Origin: Sophora flavescens | Lineage: Eukaryota > Streptophyta > Magnoliopsida > Fabales > Fabaceae | DNA: 64,000 nt | Direction of reading: 5' to 3' | NCBI GenBank assembly: GCA_030762895.1 | Contig: CM061064.1 | Location: forward strand, 134,895,847-134,959,846 | Shown here: positions 21,561-33,078 of the stretch, one piece after another | How positions within the stretch are numbered: the stretch's first letter is position 1 | Layout: every line of letters starts with the position of its first letter | Notes under the pieces: generated by a model | What the model was told of the DNA's origin: nothing | Seen by the model: only the letters and a program-made list of their open reading frames with translations | Database searches by the model: none | Translations under genes and position numbers: made by a program

Positions 21561-23654
21561 TGTAACATCCCAAAATTATAATATAAATTATAATTAATGA
21601 AAAGATTAAGTTGTTATAAGGCTTAGCATAGAAAACTATTAGTATAACAATTTATTGGAATTATTTAATATTTTTAAATAAATACAAAATTTATATTTAA
21701 AAAAAAGAGAGAAGAAAAAGTCACGAACCACCATCCATTTTTGGATTTCTCGTATAGGAAGTGAGCATGTTTAGCTTTGTGTGAAAAACAATTAGGAGAT
21801 GTAATATTAATGAGAATTCTTTTGGGTTAAAAAAAAAGGGAAACAAAGAATGAAAATGGAAACAAAATTATATAGACATGTATGTTAAGGTGAAGGACTC
21901 CTCATGTCAGGGCTAGATTGCCTTGCCTTTCATTCATCTAATAATAAGGGTCAGCGGGTCCCGCAACAATATTAAAGGTTGGAAAAAGGAAAGAAAAGAA
22001 ACCTAATGCTATGAGGAAACCTGGTTGCTATTCACACGGCTATATAAGTTTATAACTCCTCCTTCTCTCACTCATGTAACGAAACGGCACGGCCAGACAA
22101 GGGAAATAAAAGAAAGAGCAGTGCTAATTGTTGAATTTAGTAACGAATGGGGAGTCACACACAGACCAAAAATTATTAACGAAAATATCTTTGTTCACCC
22201 TTCCATGGTGTTAATTTTAGGTTTCTTGATTCTTGATTTGAGATTCTTAAAATATTATTAGAATGATCATATATTGTTCCTTGTTTTGTGTTCATAGCTA
22301 GCAAAATTTCCAGAGAAAGTCACGTTTTCAAGCTTCCATTTTTTTATCAATTCATATTTCATAGAATGGAAAATACTCCCTGTGCATATGTTAGTTTCTT
22401 TTTTTAAAGACAAATTACTTTGGATTGGATCGATATTCAAACTTCTTTCCCTGTAGCATTGTTTTACCATTTTGAATTGTAATTTTTTTTTTTTGAATTA
22501 GGATCTAATTTATTATTAATTATTGTTAAGAAATATATTTATTTGGTATGAATAGTATTGTCGTGGCATGCTCTTTTATATTATATATGATGTTATTATA
22601 GCACTGAGATTGATGATGAGGTCATATGTCATGTCATGAGGTCATGGTATATGCCCAAAATATGATTTGGAATTATTATTTGTGATTATTAAGATGCCTC
22701 CTTCTGGTAAGGGGAAGACAGATACCTCCTTCTGGGAAGGGGAAGATAGATACCTCCTCATTAGAGGGGAAGACAGATACCTCCTTCTGGGAAGGGGAAG
22801 ACAGATACATCCTCGTTAGAGGGGAATATAGATACCTCCTCGTTAGAAGGGAAGATAGATACCTCCTTCTAGGAATGGGAAGACCCATTATAGATACCTC
22901 CTTCTGGGAAGGGGAAGGCATTGGAACGCCATTGAATTTGTCATGAGCTCATAGACTTAAAGATGGGCAATTAAATAAAACAGACCTAATGATAAGTTGA
23001 GAATATTTGGACACAAGAGATGTCCTTTGTATAATTTTATTGATGTTATGTGTTATGTTAGTGGTGTATTACTTATATTTGATGATGTTATGACTTGTGC
23101 ATGAATTTTGTGAGTTTGGATTAATATTCCTTAATTTATATAAAGTATTTTGAGTTATAATATTTTGAAAATAAGCGGATACCATGGTTGTTTTTTCGGT
23201 TACCGCGCCGGCTGAGAACAATACTATTTTCGAAAATATTGTTAGAACTTGTTTTTATTCACTGGGACTATATCTCATTAAAAGTGTTGTTTTCAGAGCA
23301 CGAGGACGACACCTTTGAGACTGAAGCGGCTTGAAGACTTAGTGAATTTTCTTAGTCATTTTTAGTTTGGTTAGTATTTTCTTAAATGCGGAGTTGTATG
23401 TGGACAAACACGTTTATTCATTTATCGTTGGGCTTTTTAGTAGATGACCGATTTTGAGGTTTTTGGTTTTATTTGGATATATGGATTTTTATTATATTAT
23501 TACTTTGGATACTTTATTACTATTTTAATTAATATAAGGTATATTCGGACTCAATTAATTTGTGAAGTTTTTATGACTTGTATATTTTAATTAAATGTTT
23601 TGAAGGATTTTTTTGAAATTAATTTGGGTTACTAATGTAACGAAGGACGTTACA
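21561..23654 (+). repeat. 3' LTR of the Tekay element (2.1 kb)
   Basis: Begins TGTAACATCCC directly after the purine tract GGAGGTGAGAAAA and ends GACGTTACA, the usual inverted terminal form of these LTRs. SIRE copy A resumes at about 23655. The LTR contains an 8-unit minisatellite (22694-22920) and the sequence found inverted at 19026-19120. Confidence 0.9.
22694..22920 (+). repeat. Minisatellite inside the Tekay LTR, 27-35 bp units
   Basis: Eight head-to-tail units start with ATACCTCCT or a one-base variant. Two types alternate irregularly: one with TTCTGGGAAGGGGAAG and one with TCGTTAGAGGGGAAG. By eye the order is A A B A B B A A. The seventh unit is longer (GACCCATTATAG insertion). Confidence 0.88.
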
Positions 23655-23667
23655 TTTGGGCTTAAGG

Positions 23668-25497
23668 CTTCGGAACATACACCTTTCTCCCGTCATTTGA
23701 CGTGAGCAACCACTATCCATGTACCAAGACGTCTGTTTTCTTCCTGTTGTTAAGTAAATCTGCAACATGTATTATCTTATCTTTAGGTACCCAAACTGAA
23801 TTGGGTCCTTTCTTGTTAGTTGCCACTGGACGAGTATGCTTAGCATGTTTGTTATGTATGCATCTAGATGAAGTATGCCCATTCTTTCCACAAACTTTGC
23901 AAAAGATGTTGGACGGGCCAGACTTTGTTTTAGCATTTTTAGCATGAGCTTTTGAAGCTGTGCTGAGTATGTCGTGTTGACTTTTGTTGAGATGGTTCCT
24001 ACTTCTCTTTGTCATAACCGATACCAGATTTATCATGTGGTGACCTAGAGTACCTTAAAATGAGACTAAGCTTGTCTGAGCCACCTACAAGCTTTGATAG
24101 AGAGTCTGTCATATATGTTATTTCTTGCTTCAGTTTTGCAACTTCACAAGAAGCATCAGGCTCACACTCCATTTTGTCAACTAGACTTACATTCATTGAT
24201 TTTAGTATGTCATTTTCATCTTTAAGGTTTTGTTTCTCAGTGCAGACCCTATTATATTCTCTAAACAGTTTAGAAAATTTCTTTTTGAGACTCCTAGACT
24301 CTCGTGACAGTATGGATGACTCATGCAACAATTCATCAAAAGCATTTTGAAGAGTGGACGGGTCAGAGTCCATTACCTCAGCATCAGTGTATTCACTTTC
24401 TGATGCAGTATCTGCCATGAGACAGATATTTGCCTCTTCCACAGCATTATCTTCTTCATCTGATGAAGACAGATCAAGATCCTCCCATGTAGCCATTAAG
24501 CCTTTCTTCTTTTTGAAGAATTTATTTTTATCCTTTAGCTCAGGGCAGTCAGCTTTGAAATGACCAGATTTCTTGCATTAAAAGCACGAGGGTGGACCTT
24601 TTTCCTTGTAGTCTGACTTCTCCTTGGAAAACTTTTTGTCGAATTACTTCCTTCTGAAACCACCTTTCTTTCTCCACATATGTTGAATCTTCCTGGAGAT
24701 GAAAGACAATTCATCCTCATCTGATCCTTCATCATTGTCAGAGGATCCAGACTCATCTGCTGACTCAGCAGCGTTGAGAACCTTTGATGAGCTTGCTTTC
24801 TTCGCCTTTAGGGCAATAGATTTTCCTTTTCTTGAATTTTCTTCTTCATTAAGTTCAAGTTCATGAACCTTGAGAGATCCAAGAAGCTCTTCTAGAGAGA
24901 GTGTATTCAGGTTTTTGGCTTCCTGAATAGCAGTAACTTTGGGTCTCCATTGCTAGGATAAGCTCCTCAGAATTTTTCTGACATGATCTCTATTTTCATA
25001 TGCTTTTCCAAGAGATCTGAGACTGTTGGTGATAGTCTGAAATCTCGCAGACATTTGATCTATTGATTCATGATCAACCATCTTAAATAGTTCATACTGG
25101 TGAACCAACATGCTTATTTTTTATTCATTCACCTGTGATGAACCCCCTGAGCTAGGGCAAGAGTATCCCAAATTTCTTTAGCTGAATTGCAGCTGTGAAC
25201 TTTGTCATGTTCAGATCTGGTAATAGCACACATGAGATAGTGCTTATCTTTCATATTCAGCTGATGTTGGTTTTTCTGCTCTTGAGTCCATTGGGCTCTA
25301 AGAACAGCAGCTCCAGCTTCATCTCTTGGCTCTTTGTAACCGATTTCGATAAGCTCCCAAATATCTACATTCTGTGCATCCAAGAAGGCCATCATCCTCT
25401 TCTTCCAGTAGTCATAATCTGTTTCATCAAATAGAGGAGGTCTATTGATAGCTTGTCCTTCTGCATCCACGGTTGTTGGATCGTACTCCCTCAGCAC
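23668..25497 (-). pseudogene. SIRE copy A gag and start of protease
   Basis: The minus frame from 25497 encodes gag with EGQAINRPPLF and YWKKRMMAFLDAQNVDIWEL, the SIRE gag N-terminus; the first residues begin at a GTG in this track. Later blocks carry the acidic, serine-rich region (WEDLDLSSSDEEDN, 24496 onward), a CCHC knuckle near 24560-24600 partly lost to a stop, and KVCGKNGHTSSRC with WVPKDKI near 23800-23900. Stops and frameshifts occur near 25127, 24953, 24640 and 24575. The protein is cut near 23668 by the Tekay insertion. Confidence 0.87.
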
Positions 25498-25527
25498 TTG
25501 TTAGATGCTCAACCCTTTCGAGGCTGA

Positions 25528-25539
25528 GCTCTGATACCA
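25528..25539 (-). promoter_or_regulatory. SIRE copy A primer-binding site
   Basis: The reverse complement reads TGGTATCAGAGC, eight bases inside the LTR end, as in copy B (56368-56379). Confidence 0.85.
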
Positions 25540-25547
25540 ACTAAAGT

Positions 25548-27008
25548 TGACACAAGCAAACACAAGAAGGGGGTTGAATTGTGTTTGTTAATAATTTTTG
25601 AAAAACAACCTTTAAAACTATTTTTTGCACACAAGAAGATTAAAACAGAAGCAAGCACACAAATATATCTTTTAAATGCTTTAACAAAAGATATATCAAA
25701 ACCCCTCAGTCAGTAAAAACGAATAAAACTAAAAATGTTTATAGATAGAAGTTTCACACAAAGGATTTTATCCTGGTTTACTCTCTTCCAACCAAGAGCT
25801 ACGTCCAGTCCCTTCGACTTGAAGGTTTTATCCACTATTTCTCCAAATAGATTACAACCAAGTATTCAACACCTCTCCAGGCTTACAAGTATTCCTTTCT
25901 TACCAAGCCTCTCCAGGCTCTAACTCTAACAAAGAGATTTAACTTATGATATTCTTAACTCAGTATGTGTTTGGATATGAAAGTTTAAGATCTATTGAAT
26001 ATTTTCACCATACACAAACTAAAGATACAAACTTTTTGCTTATGAAAGAATAAAAGAATAAGAGCTTGTTTTCTCAAGAATTGTATTGGCAGAGGTTGGG
26101 CTTGCAAAAAGTTGTTCTTTAGTACTTGATGTCTTCTATTTATCACCTTCTCCTTCTCTTGAAAAGCTTCAACAGTCATTTTGAATTTTCCGTTTAGAGA
26201 TGAAATAATGTCCGTTGTGACTGAAGGTTTGATCATGGCAATTCTGAAATGTACTCTTGGTTATCAAGGTAGCACGAAATGGAGACTCACTGCTCTAAGC
26301 ATTGCAGCTTGAAAACTGTTGTTCCTCCTTTGTGAAGAACAATTGTTCTATAGAAATAAATTCAATCATTTGAAATAAATCTGAGAGAACTGTATTGTAT
26401 TTATTTATACATGATATAGAGCTCATCTATTCAAACACTCCATCTACTCAGTTATTTGTGAGACTAGGTTTGTTCGTTCTTTCATAAGGTTCGTCTAATG
26501 ACGTGGCATATAGAGCTCATCTATCAAGTCTTTGGACTTGCTATTCCTCAGTGAGTTATCATAATCTCCGTCTGGTGACATGGCACTTAGAGCTCGTCTA
26601 CTTGATTTTTATTTTTCCGTTTATCTAATTCTACCAAGTATTCCCGTCTGCTGATGTGGCAAGTTAAAACTAGTCTAATTGATTTTAAACTTAAAATCCG
26701 TCTAGTAAACATTTAGTGCCTCGTCTAATTAAAGAAACCAGTCTACTCAATTAAATAAATAAATGACTTTACCAAACTATTGAGTAGCCCGTCTACACGG
26801 GTGGACATGCATTTCTATTTATGGGTCCAAGCAGATACATATGAAAACTTATTCTAAGTTTCCATTTTTTATAATTTTAAGTGTTCCTGCATAACTAAAT
26901 AAACTTGTTAGATATCTATCAACTCACACTTTTCAAAGAAAATTTAATCCTTTTGTTAACATCAAAACACATAGATTATTTAATCCAAAAGTCACTTTGG
27001 TTCCAACA
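25548..27008 (-). repeat. 5' LTR of SIRE copy A (1461 bp)
   Basis: In element orientation it starts TGTTGGAACCAAAGTGAC at 27008 and ends GTGTTTGCTTGTGTCA at 25548. It aligns along its length with the copy B LTR (54812-56359), including the CCAGGATAAA-type stretch and the run before AATTCAACCCC. Confidence 0.9.
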
Positions 27009-27526
27009 TCCCAAGCTTCGGATAAGCATTCTCCATCCTTTTGGAAGAAATCGGTGATCTAAGTTCGTAGATAAGAAGTCTTGGATGGTGGAAAGAATTT
27101 TTCCAAGAATGCCTGCTCCAGTTGGTCCAATGTTGACAAAGTATTAGCAAGCACTGACCTCAACCAAGCTCTTTCCTTTCCAGTCAGAGAGGAGGGGAAT
27201 AACCTCAAGCGAATAGCATCAACTGGAGCTCCTTGAATCCTAGTTGTATCACAAAATTCCAGGAATGTCTCCACATGATCAGTTGGGTCTTCTGAGGGTA
27301 ATCCTCCAAACTGATGTTGCCTAATCATGCCAATTAATTGAGGCGGTATAGTCAAGTTTTCCGCCTCAATTTCTGGCCTAGCAATCCCAGTTCGCAAACC
27401 CCTAGCATTTTGGACTGCGTTGTCCTTCAGCAGTTTGGTATCCTGTTGATCGGCCATGAGTGGAATGGGTATCAACTTTTCTCTCGCTCTTTTCCTTTGT
27501 AGTCTCCTACGTCTATGAAAAGTCAT
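27009..27526 (-). pseudogene. Element D gag, N-terminal fragment
   Basis: The minus frame 27526-27059 encodes FHRRRRLQRKR, then GLRTGIARPEIEAEN, QHQFGGLPSEDPTDHVETFL and RLRLFPSSLTGKERAWL, matching the element C gag at 33100-33560 residue for residue over long parts. A stop at 27059 (after FFPPSKTSYLRT) lies where C reads on, and the fragment ends at the SIRE junction. Confidence 0.85.
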
Positions 27527-27704
27527 TTCGATCTAGGGGTCAACTTCAATATGAGTTCCAAGACTTTGGGATCTTCTCATAAAAGAGAAAAATACCTGCA
27601 AAGAGAGGGATAGATACACTAGAAAAAGAAAGAAAAATTAATAATCAAAATAATGTTCAAAGAAAATCAATTTAAAAATTAAATTGAAATTTAAGAAAGC
27701 ACGG

Positions 27705-27723
27705 TCCCCGGTAACGGCGCCAA
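27705..27723 (-). promoter_or_regulatory. Element D primer-binding site
   Basis: The reverse complement is TTGGCGCCGTTACCGGGGA, one base different from the Athila site at 13124. Confidence 0.82.
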
Positions 27724-27728
27724 AAGCT

Positions 27729-29068
27729 TGATAGCATGAATCCGCAAGTGTACGGTTTCGTCGTCAAGTAATAAAAAGATCGAACACACAGAGACCGTGA
27801 TCTTGAACAACAATTAATTATTAAATTAATTTAGCTAAACAAGAAAAAGATTTGGTTTTTGAAATAAGGATTAACTAAAAAATCAAGTATTAAAATCACA
27901 ATCAAACAGAATCGGGAAGCAAATCAAATTAGGTGTTTTTCAAATTAAAAGAGATTTCCAGGAATTGGGTTACCAACAAGACTGCTTATACTACTAAATT
28001 GACTACCCCTCTTGTTAATTATCAAAATGGTTTGAAGATGAATTTATCCTAATAAAGTTAATGTTCCTTCTCGAGATACAAGAACTGTGCCCAATTAAAC
28101 CAACCCTTACTCTCGTGGTAATTGTATTTAAATTGAACCCATTAAGGTTTGTGACAATTCAATGAACCCTCGAAGGACCGCTTCTGACACTCGTGATTTA
28201 AGTCCTAAGTTCAATTCCTATAGATTTGATACCTAAGTTCACCGCTAAGTTCGTCCTTAAAATATCTACGACATGCAAACAAGTGGCCACCGAATTTACA
28301 AGTAATTCATGCAATATGAATTAAATCTAAAGAAAATTGAAATTAACAAAAAGGGGAAAACATCAATTCATCCCATAAAACGAGTCTTGGGCATAGCCCC
28401 AAATCCTAGAAATAAAACAACTACTCAAGCATTGTCATGTTGATAGTAAACTTGATTAACAAAAGCATAAAAATCCTAAGAGAAGAGAAGAAATTGGAGA
28501 AGAAGATAAATCCTAATTTTTGCCAAAGGGTAGCAGCCAAAAGATCCCTATTTTCGAGCCTAATTGCCCTATTTATAATGTAGGTTAACTTGGATTTAAA
28601 GGTATTACAAATCAAAACAAAACAGCAAATCAGAATCCCAATTTTTATGCGTCACGGTCGTGATGCCTGTCACGGCCAGGCCGTGACAAGTTCTGTCTTG
28701 GAGAATGGTTGCAATGGTTGGCCTATCACAGCCGTTATGGCTATCACCACCTGGCCGTGATTGGTTCTGACTCTTGTGTTCTTCTTTTTCTTCAGTCCTA
28801 CGCGATCACGGTCGTGATGCTGGTCACACCCAAGCCGTGATGGTCTGTGCTTGGCTCATTTTTCTTATTTTTTCAAGCTCCGTCTTCAAGCAAACTCCAA
28901 ATTAATTGTTCTTGAGCAATGTAATCATCAACTCCTCCACACAAACACCAAAAAACCACCTTACCCATTCCAAGGTAAAAACTAACAAAAATCAAATTAA
29001 AAATGCCTAAACTACATGAAAATGCATGCAATATAATAAAGAAATACGAGGTGAAATCACACTCATCA
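27729..29068 (-). repeat. 5' LTR of element D
   Basis: It starts TGATGAGTGTG at 29068 and ends CATGCTATCA at 27729. It carries CACGG/CCGTG dyads at about 28650-28845, as in the element C LTRs. No other LTR of D is in the window. Confidence 0.85.
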
Positions 29069-31344
29069 GGCGCTTCCCACTGGAGCACCGTCTCAACCTT
29101 AGCCGGGTCTACGACTATCCCGCCTTTAGAGATGACGTGTCCTAAGAAACTCACATCTTCTAACCAAAACTCGCACTTAGACAACTTAGCATACAACTGC
29201 TTTTCCTTAAGGGTCTACAAGACAACCCTCAAGTGTTCCTCATGTTCCTCCATGGTCTTGGAGTACACTAAGATGTCATCTATGAAAACCACCACAAACT
29301 TATCCAAGTAAGGGTGAAAGGTCTTGTTCATCTAGTCCATGAACACAACAGGAGCATTGGTCACATCAAAGGGCATAACCAAGTACTCATAGTGACCATA
29401 ACGCGTCCTAAACGCTGTCTTCGGGATGTCCTCAGACTTAACCCAAATCTGATGGTACCCTGATCTCAAATCTATCTTTGAGAAGACACAAGCGCCTATC
29501 AACTGGTCCATAAGATCATCAATCCTAGGGAGGGGATACCGATTATTAATGGTCACCTTGTTAAGCTGTCGATAGTCGACACACAACCTCATACTGCCAT
29601 CCTTCTTCTTTACTAGCAACACTGGCGCACCCCATGGGGATACGCTAGGCCTAATAAACTGCTTATGGATCAGATCCTCTATTTGTTTCTTCAACTAATC
29701 TAGCTCTAGAGGATACATTATATAGGATGCTATGGATATCGACCCGTTGCCAGACACTAAGTCTATGGTGAACTCAACACCTCTCTCAGGGGACAAGTTA
29801 TAAACATCCCCCGGGAACACTTCAGGAAATTCCCGAACAACAGGCACACTTCCGACATCTGGAGGGCTCTCTAATTCCATAGAAGGAAGCATCATGTACA
29901 CTTAGGCCTCGTCTTTCATCGAAGCTTTAACTTGGTTGGCAGAGAGAAAGATCGGATTCATAGAGTCCACAACAGTTTCAAAAACTATGGTTTTATCAAA
30001 ACAATTCAAAAGGACGTGCTTGGAAGATAACCAGTCCATGCCAAGAATAACATCAAGCTGTTTTAAAGGTAAGCATACAAGATTTACAATAAAGATTCTA
30101 CCATCAATGGCGATATGACAGTTCTTGCATGCATGAGAAGTAAGAACATGCTTGTTTGTAGGTGTAGAAACAATCAAGTCATACTCAAGAAAAGTAACAG
30201 GTAAATTAAGACACTTGACCCTATCATGTGATATAAACGAGTGCGTAGCACCGGAGTCATGCAATACAGTTAAAGGAGTTCCATCAATTAAGCACATACC
30301 TTGAATCAAGTCATTAGACTCAGAGGCCTCAGCTCCACCAAGAGTAAAGACTCTTCTAGTAGTCTTCAGGCGATTAGCCTGAGACTGCTGACTCTTGCTA
30401 GCACTTGGAGGCTCTGACTTTGCTCCTCCACAATCCCGACTGATGTGACCAGACTTGCCACACCTAAAGCAGATGACGTCCGATTCCTTGTACTGGGTAG
30501 TGAAGTGATCTAGTGCGCCGCACTTACCGTACTTCATGGGCCTAGAGGCGTTGGAATTGCCACCCCTGGACCTATCATGGGAAAACTGTGGCTTCCTGCC
30601 ACTCTGCTTGAAATCCCGGCTAGCTGGAGCGTAGCGGTGCTTGCCCTTGTCCTTCTGCTCGGTCTTCTTACTACCCTGGCTGTCAGAATTCTTAAAACTG
30701 GCTACTCTGGACTTGTAGGCATCCTCAAAGATCCTACACTTGTTCACCAAGGTTGGGAAGACTCTTATTTCCTAATAACTGATCGCCTTCTTGATCTCCG
30801 GACGGAGACCATCCTCGAACTTTACACACTTTGACCGATCATCCACCATTACCCGATAAGGTATGTAATACCTAGCCAGCTCCTCAAACTTAGCCGCATA
30901 CTCGCCCACTGACATATTTCCCTGCTTCAACCCCAAGAATTCCATCTCTTTGTTGTCACGTACATCCGCAGGAAAATACTTCTCCAGAAACCTATCTCTG
31001 AACAAAGCCCAGGTGACTATTGTACCCTCAGCCAACATCCTCTAACGACGGTTCTCCCACCAGTGCTCAGCCTCCTCAGTGAGCATAAAAGTGGCAAAGG
31101 TAACCCGCTGCTGATCATTGCAATCCATAGCTCTGAAGATCTTCTCGATCTCCCTCATCCACAACAAAGCTCCCTCAGGGTTATAAGCTCCTCTGAATGA
31201 CGGTGGACTGTTCCACCGGAACTTGTCGAGACCCTAAAACTCAGTCGATCCACCATTGTTGGTGTTCTGAACTTGTCCGATTGCATTGACAAGGAGTGCC
31301 AACGCGTCAGCGATTTCTTGATCGTTTCTGCCCCTTCCTGCCAT
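29069..31344 (-). pseudogene. Element E gag-protease-RT polyprotein with seven stops and no frameshift
   Basis: The frame from ATG 31344 (MAGRGRND) stays open in phase to 29069. Gag has AEHWWENRR, FLEKYFP and EMEFLGLKQGN. A CFRCGKSGHISRDC knuckle lies near 30440-30480. The protease has LHDSGATHSFIS and LDVILGMDWL. RT has RPSVSPWGAPVLLVKKKDG, YHQI and FIDDILVYSKT (about 29262-29300), then the KCEFWL..VSFLGHVIS end. In-frame stops are near 31236, 31042, 30774, 29902, 29695, 29332 and 29216. Most stand where the family has Gln (CAG or CAA). The RT is cut after about two thirds by element D. Confidence 0.9.
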
Positions 31345-31513
31345 GAGTTCCTGTACAGGTCCAAAACATCCATTAAATACGGAGAACTTAAGCAGAAATA
31401 GCGATAGGCTCAAAACTTGAAGCATCATTGTCTATAACACGTATAGACAATTCAAACAAGAGCATACAACAGACTCACAACAAACTCATTCCACGGCCTG
31501 AAAGGAGAGACCT

Positions 31514-31525
31514 GCTTTGATACCA
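31514..31525 (-). promoter_or_regulatory. Element E primer-binding site
   Basis: The reverse complement TGGTATCAAAGC matches the initiator Met tRNA 3' end type, followed by AGGTCTCTCC toward gag. Confidence 0.8.
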
Positions 31526-31538
31526 CTAAATGTGACAC

Positions 31539-32921
31539 TGATGAGTGTGATTTCACCTCATCTTTGTTTATCATTTTGCATGAATTTTCATGTAGTTTAG
31601 GCATATTTAATTTGATTTTTGTTAGTTTTTATCTTGGAACGGGTAAGGTGGTTTTTGAGGTGGTGTTTTACAGAAATTAAAGATAAAATGCTCAGGATCA
31701 ACCAAGATGGAGCTTGGATGAAGATGGAGCTTGAAAAGTGAAGGAAATGAGCCAAACAGAGCCCATCACGGCCTAGCCATGATGACCATCACGGCCATGA
31801 TCGAGCAAAACTAGAAAAGAAAGAAGACTGAAGTCAGAACCGGTCACAGCTTGCCCGTGATGACCATCACGACCGTGACCTGTCAGCTGAACCAGACCCC
31901 AACAAGTCAGAATCTGTCACGGCCTAGCCGTGATGAGCATCACGGTCGTGACAGACCAATTACTGAAGAAGCGCCCTGGGCAGAATCTATCACGGCCGTG
32001 ACACATGTTACTTGGATCAGAAGTAACTGATTTGAATCAAATTTGAGTTAGATTGGGATTCTAACTTCCCAAATGTATAAATAAGGGATCAAGGCAGAGG
32101 TAAAAGAGGATTTTTGCTGCTACTCTTAGGCTATAATTTAGGATCTCTCTTCTTCTTCTCCTTCTTCTCTTAGTTTATTTTCATGTTATTTGTAACCAAG
32201 CTTGTCATCTCCATGACAAGGCTTGAGTAGTAGTATAATTTCTAGGGATTGGGGCTATGCCCAAGGTTGATCTATGTTGTTAATTTGATGTTGTACCTTT
32301 GTTGATTTCGATTTTTCTTTAGATCTGATTTCTAGTGTTTTCAATTACTCGTAAATTCGGTGGCCACTTGTTTGCGTGTCATAGACATTCTAAGGAGGAA
32401 CCTAGCGGTGAACTTAGGTGTCGGATCTATAGAATCAGACTTAGGACTGAAATCACGAGAGTTAAAAGCCATCCTTTGAAGATTAACGAATTGTCACAAA
32501 ACTCAAAGGGTCCAATCTAAATTTGACTACCATGAGAGTAGGGGTTGGTTTAATTGGACACGGTTTTTGTAACCCGAGAGGGAGCTTAAACTATTTGAGG
32601 ATAAATTCGCCTTCAAGGCGATTTCGAAAATTAACAAAGGGTTAATCGATTTAGAAACATAAACGATCTTTCTGGTAACCCAAATCCCTAGGAATCCATT
32701 TAGATCTGAAAAACCATAAACTGTTTACTTTCTGTTTTATTTGATTCTGATTTTAAGTTATCCCTTATTTCAAATATCAAATCCTTTTCAAAATCTTCTT
32801 ATACAGTCCAGTTTTATCATTTAACAATTAGTTACGATTCGAGATCACGGTCTCTGTGGGATCGATATCTTTTTATTACTTGGCAACGAATCCGGTACAC
32901 TTGCCGGAATTTATCACATCA
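31539..32921 (+). repeat. 5' LTR of element C
   Basis: Starts TGATGAGTGTGATTTCACC and ends TTTATCACATCA. The region 31764-32003 holds several CACGGCC..GGCCGTG dyads. A TATAAATAAGGGATC box at about 32076-32090 is a probable core promoter. Confidence 0.92.
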
Positions 32922-32926
32922 TGTTT

Positions 32927-32945
32927 TTGGCGCTGTTGCCGGGGA
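32927..32945 (+). promoter_or_regulatory. Element C primer-binding site
   Basis: TTGGCGCTGTTGCCGGGGA, one change from the Athila element at 13124, directly after the LTR and a short TGTTT spacer. Confidence 0.85.
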
Positions 32946-33078
32946 CTGTGCTAACTCGAATCTCAATTTAATTTTTAAATTGATTTTTCTGGACCTTTTC
33001 TTTTTATTTATGTAATTTCTATATTTAAAAAAAAATATTTTTCTTCTCCTTCTAGAGTATCTATCTCTCTGTGTTTTT

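Larger units (their letters stand above)
19026..23654 (+). mobile_element. Rearranged Tekay-type chromoviral gypsy element
   Basis: It has a full 3' LTR (21561-23654), gag, zinc knuckle, protease, a short integrase segment and a PPT with GGGGACGAAATTC. RT and RNase H are missing. The 5' LTR is missing too; instead the internal part begins with AGAGCAGTTCGATTC, the downstream half of a primer-binding region, joined to a 95-bp inverted copy of LTR sequence (19026-19120 against 21803-21895). No clear 5-bp TSD is seen; the SIRE flanks overlap by at most two or three T residues. Confidence 0.85.
500..27008 (-). mobile_element. SIRE/Maximus-type Ty1-copia retrotransposon, copy A, split by three insertions
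   Basis: Read from right to left, the parts are: 5' LTR (25548-27008), primer-binding site, gag with a CCHC knuckle, protease remnants, integrase, RT-RNase H, a long third ORF, and a 3' noncoding tail. The order PR-INT-RT-RH is that of copia, and the extra ORF after pol is the SIRE hallmark. Three elements interrupt it: 2403-6695, 11911-18834 and about 19026-23654. After removing them the flanks align in order with copy B (54812-63175). No 3' LTR is seen between the third ORF and the window start. The left boundary near 500 is approximate. Confidence 0.82.
27009..29068 (-). mobile_element. Athila-type element D, 5' part only
   Basis: Contains the 5' LTR (27729-29068), primer-binding site and N-terminal gag, all on the minus strand. 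The gag is cut at 27008 by SIRE copy A; the rest of D would lie left of that element. The outer end at 29068 abuts the RT of Tekay element E. D is a relative of element C: both LTRs start TGATGAGTGTGATTTCACCTC. Confidence 0.88.
29069..31531 (-). mobile_element. Tekay-type gypsy element E, gag to RT part
   Basis: From right to left: primer-binding site (31514-31525), gag, zinc knuckle, protease and RT, ending at 29069 where element D is inserted. Its 5' LTR begins at 31531 and appears to continue, after later insertions, at 44937-45779 and 54278-54811, and probably from about 63180. The LTR end reads TGTGACACCCTCTACCCC once the inserted element C is removed, a form common in this group. Confidence 0.87.

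Noticed and set aside
22694..22920. CRISPR-like regular array
   Set aside because: The units are contiguous with no unique spacers, and the array lies within a plant LTR. It is a minisatellite.
22676..22921. 81-codon minus-strand frame with repeated PSPSQKEVSI-like units
   Set aside because: It is only the translation of the LTR minisatellite.
31764..32003. CRISPR or terminator hairpins from the CACGG dyads
   Set aside because: Eukaryotic retrotransposon context, irregular spacing, and no associated genes. Treated as LTR dyads.
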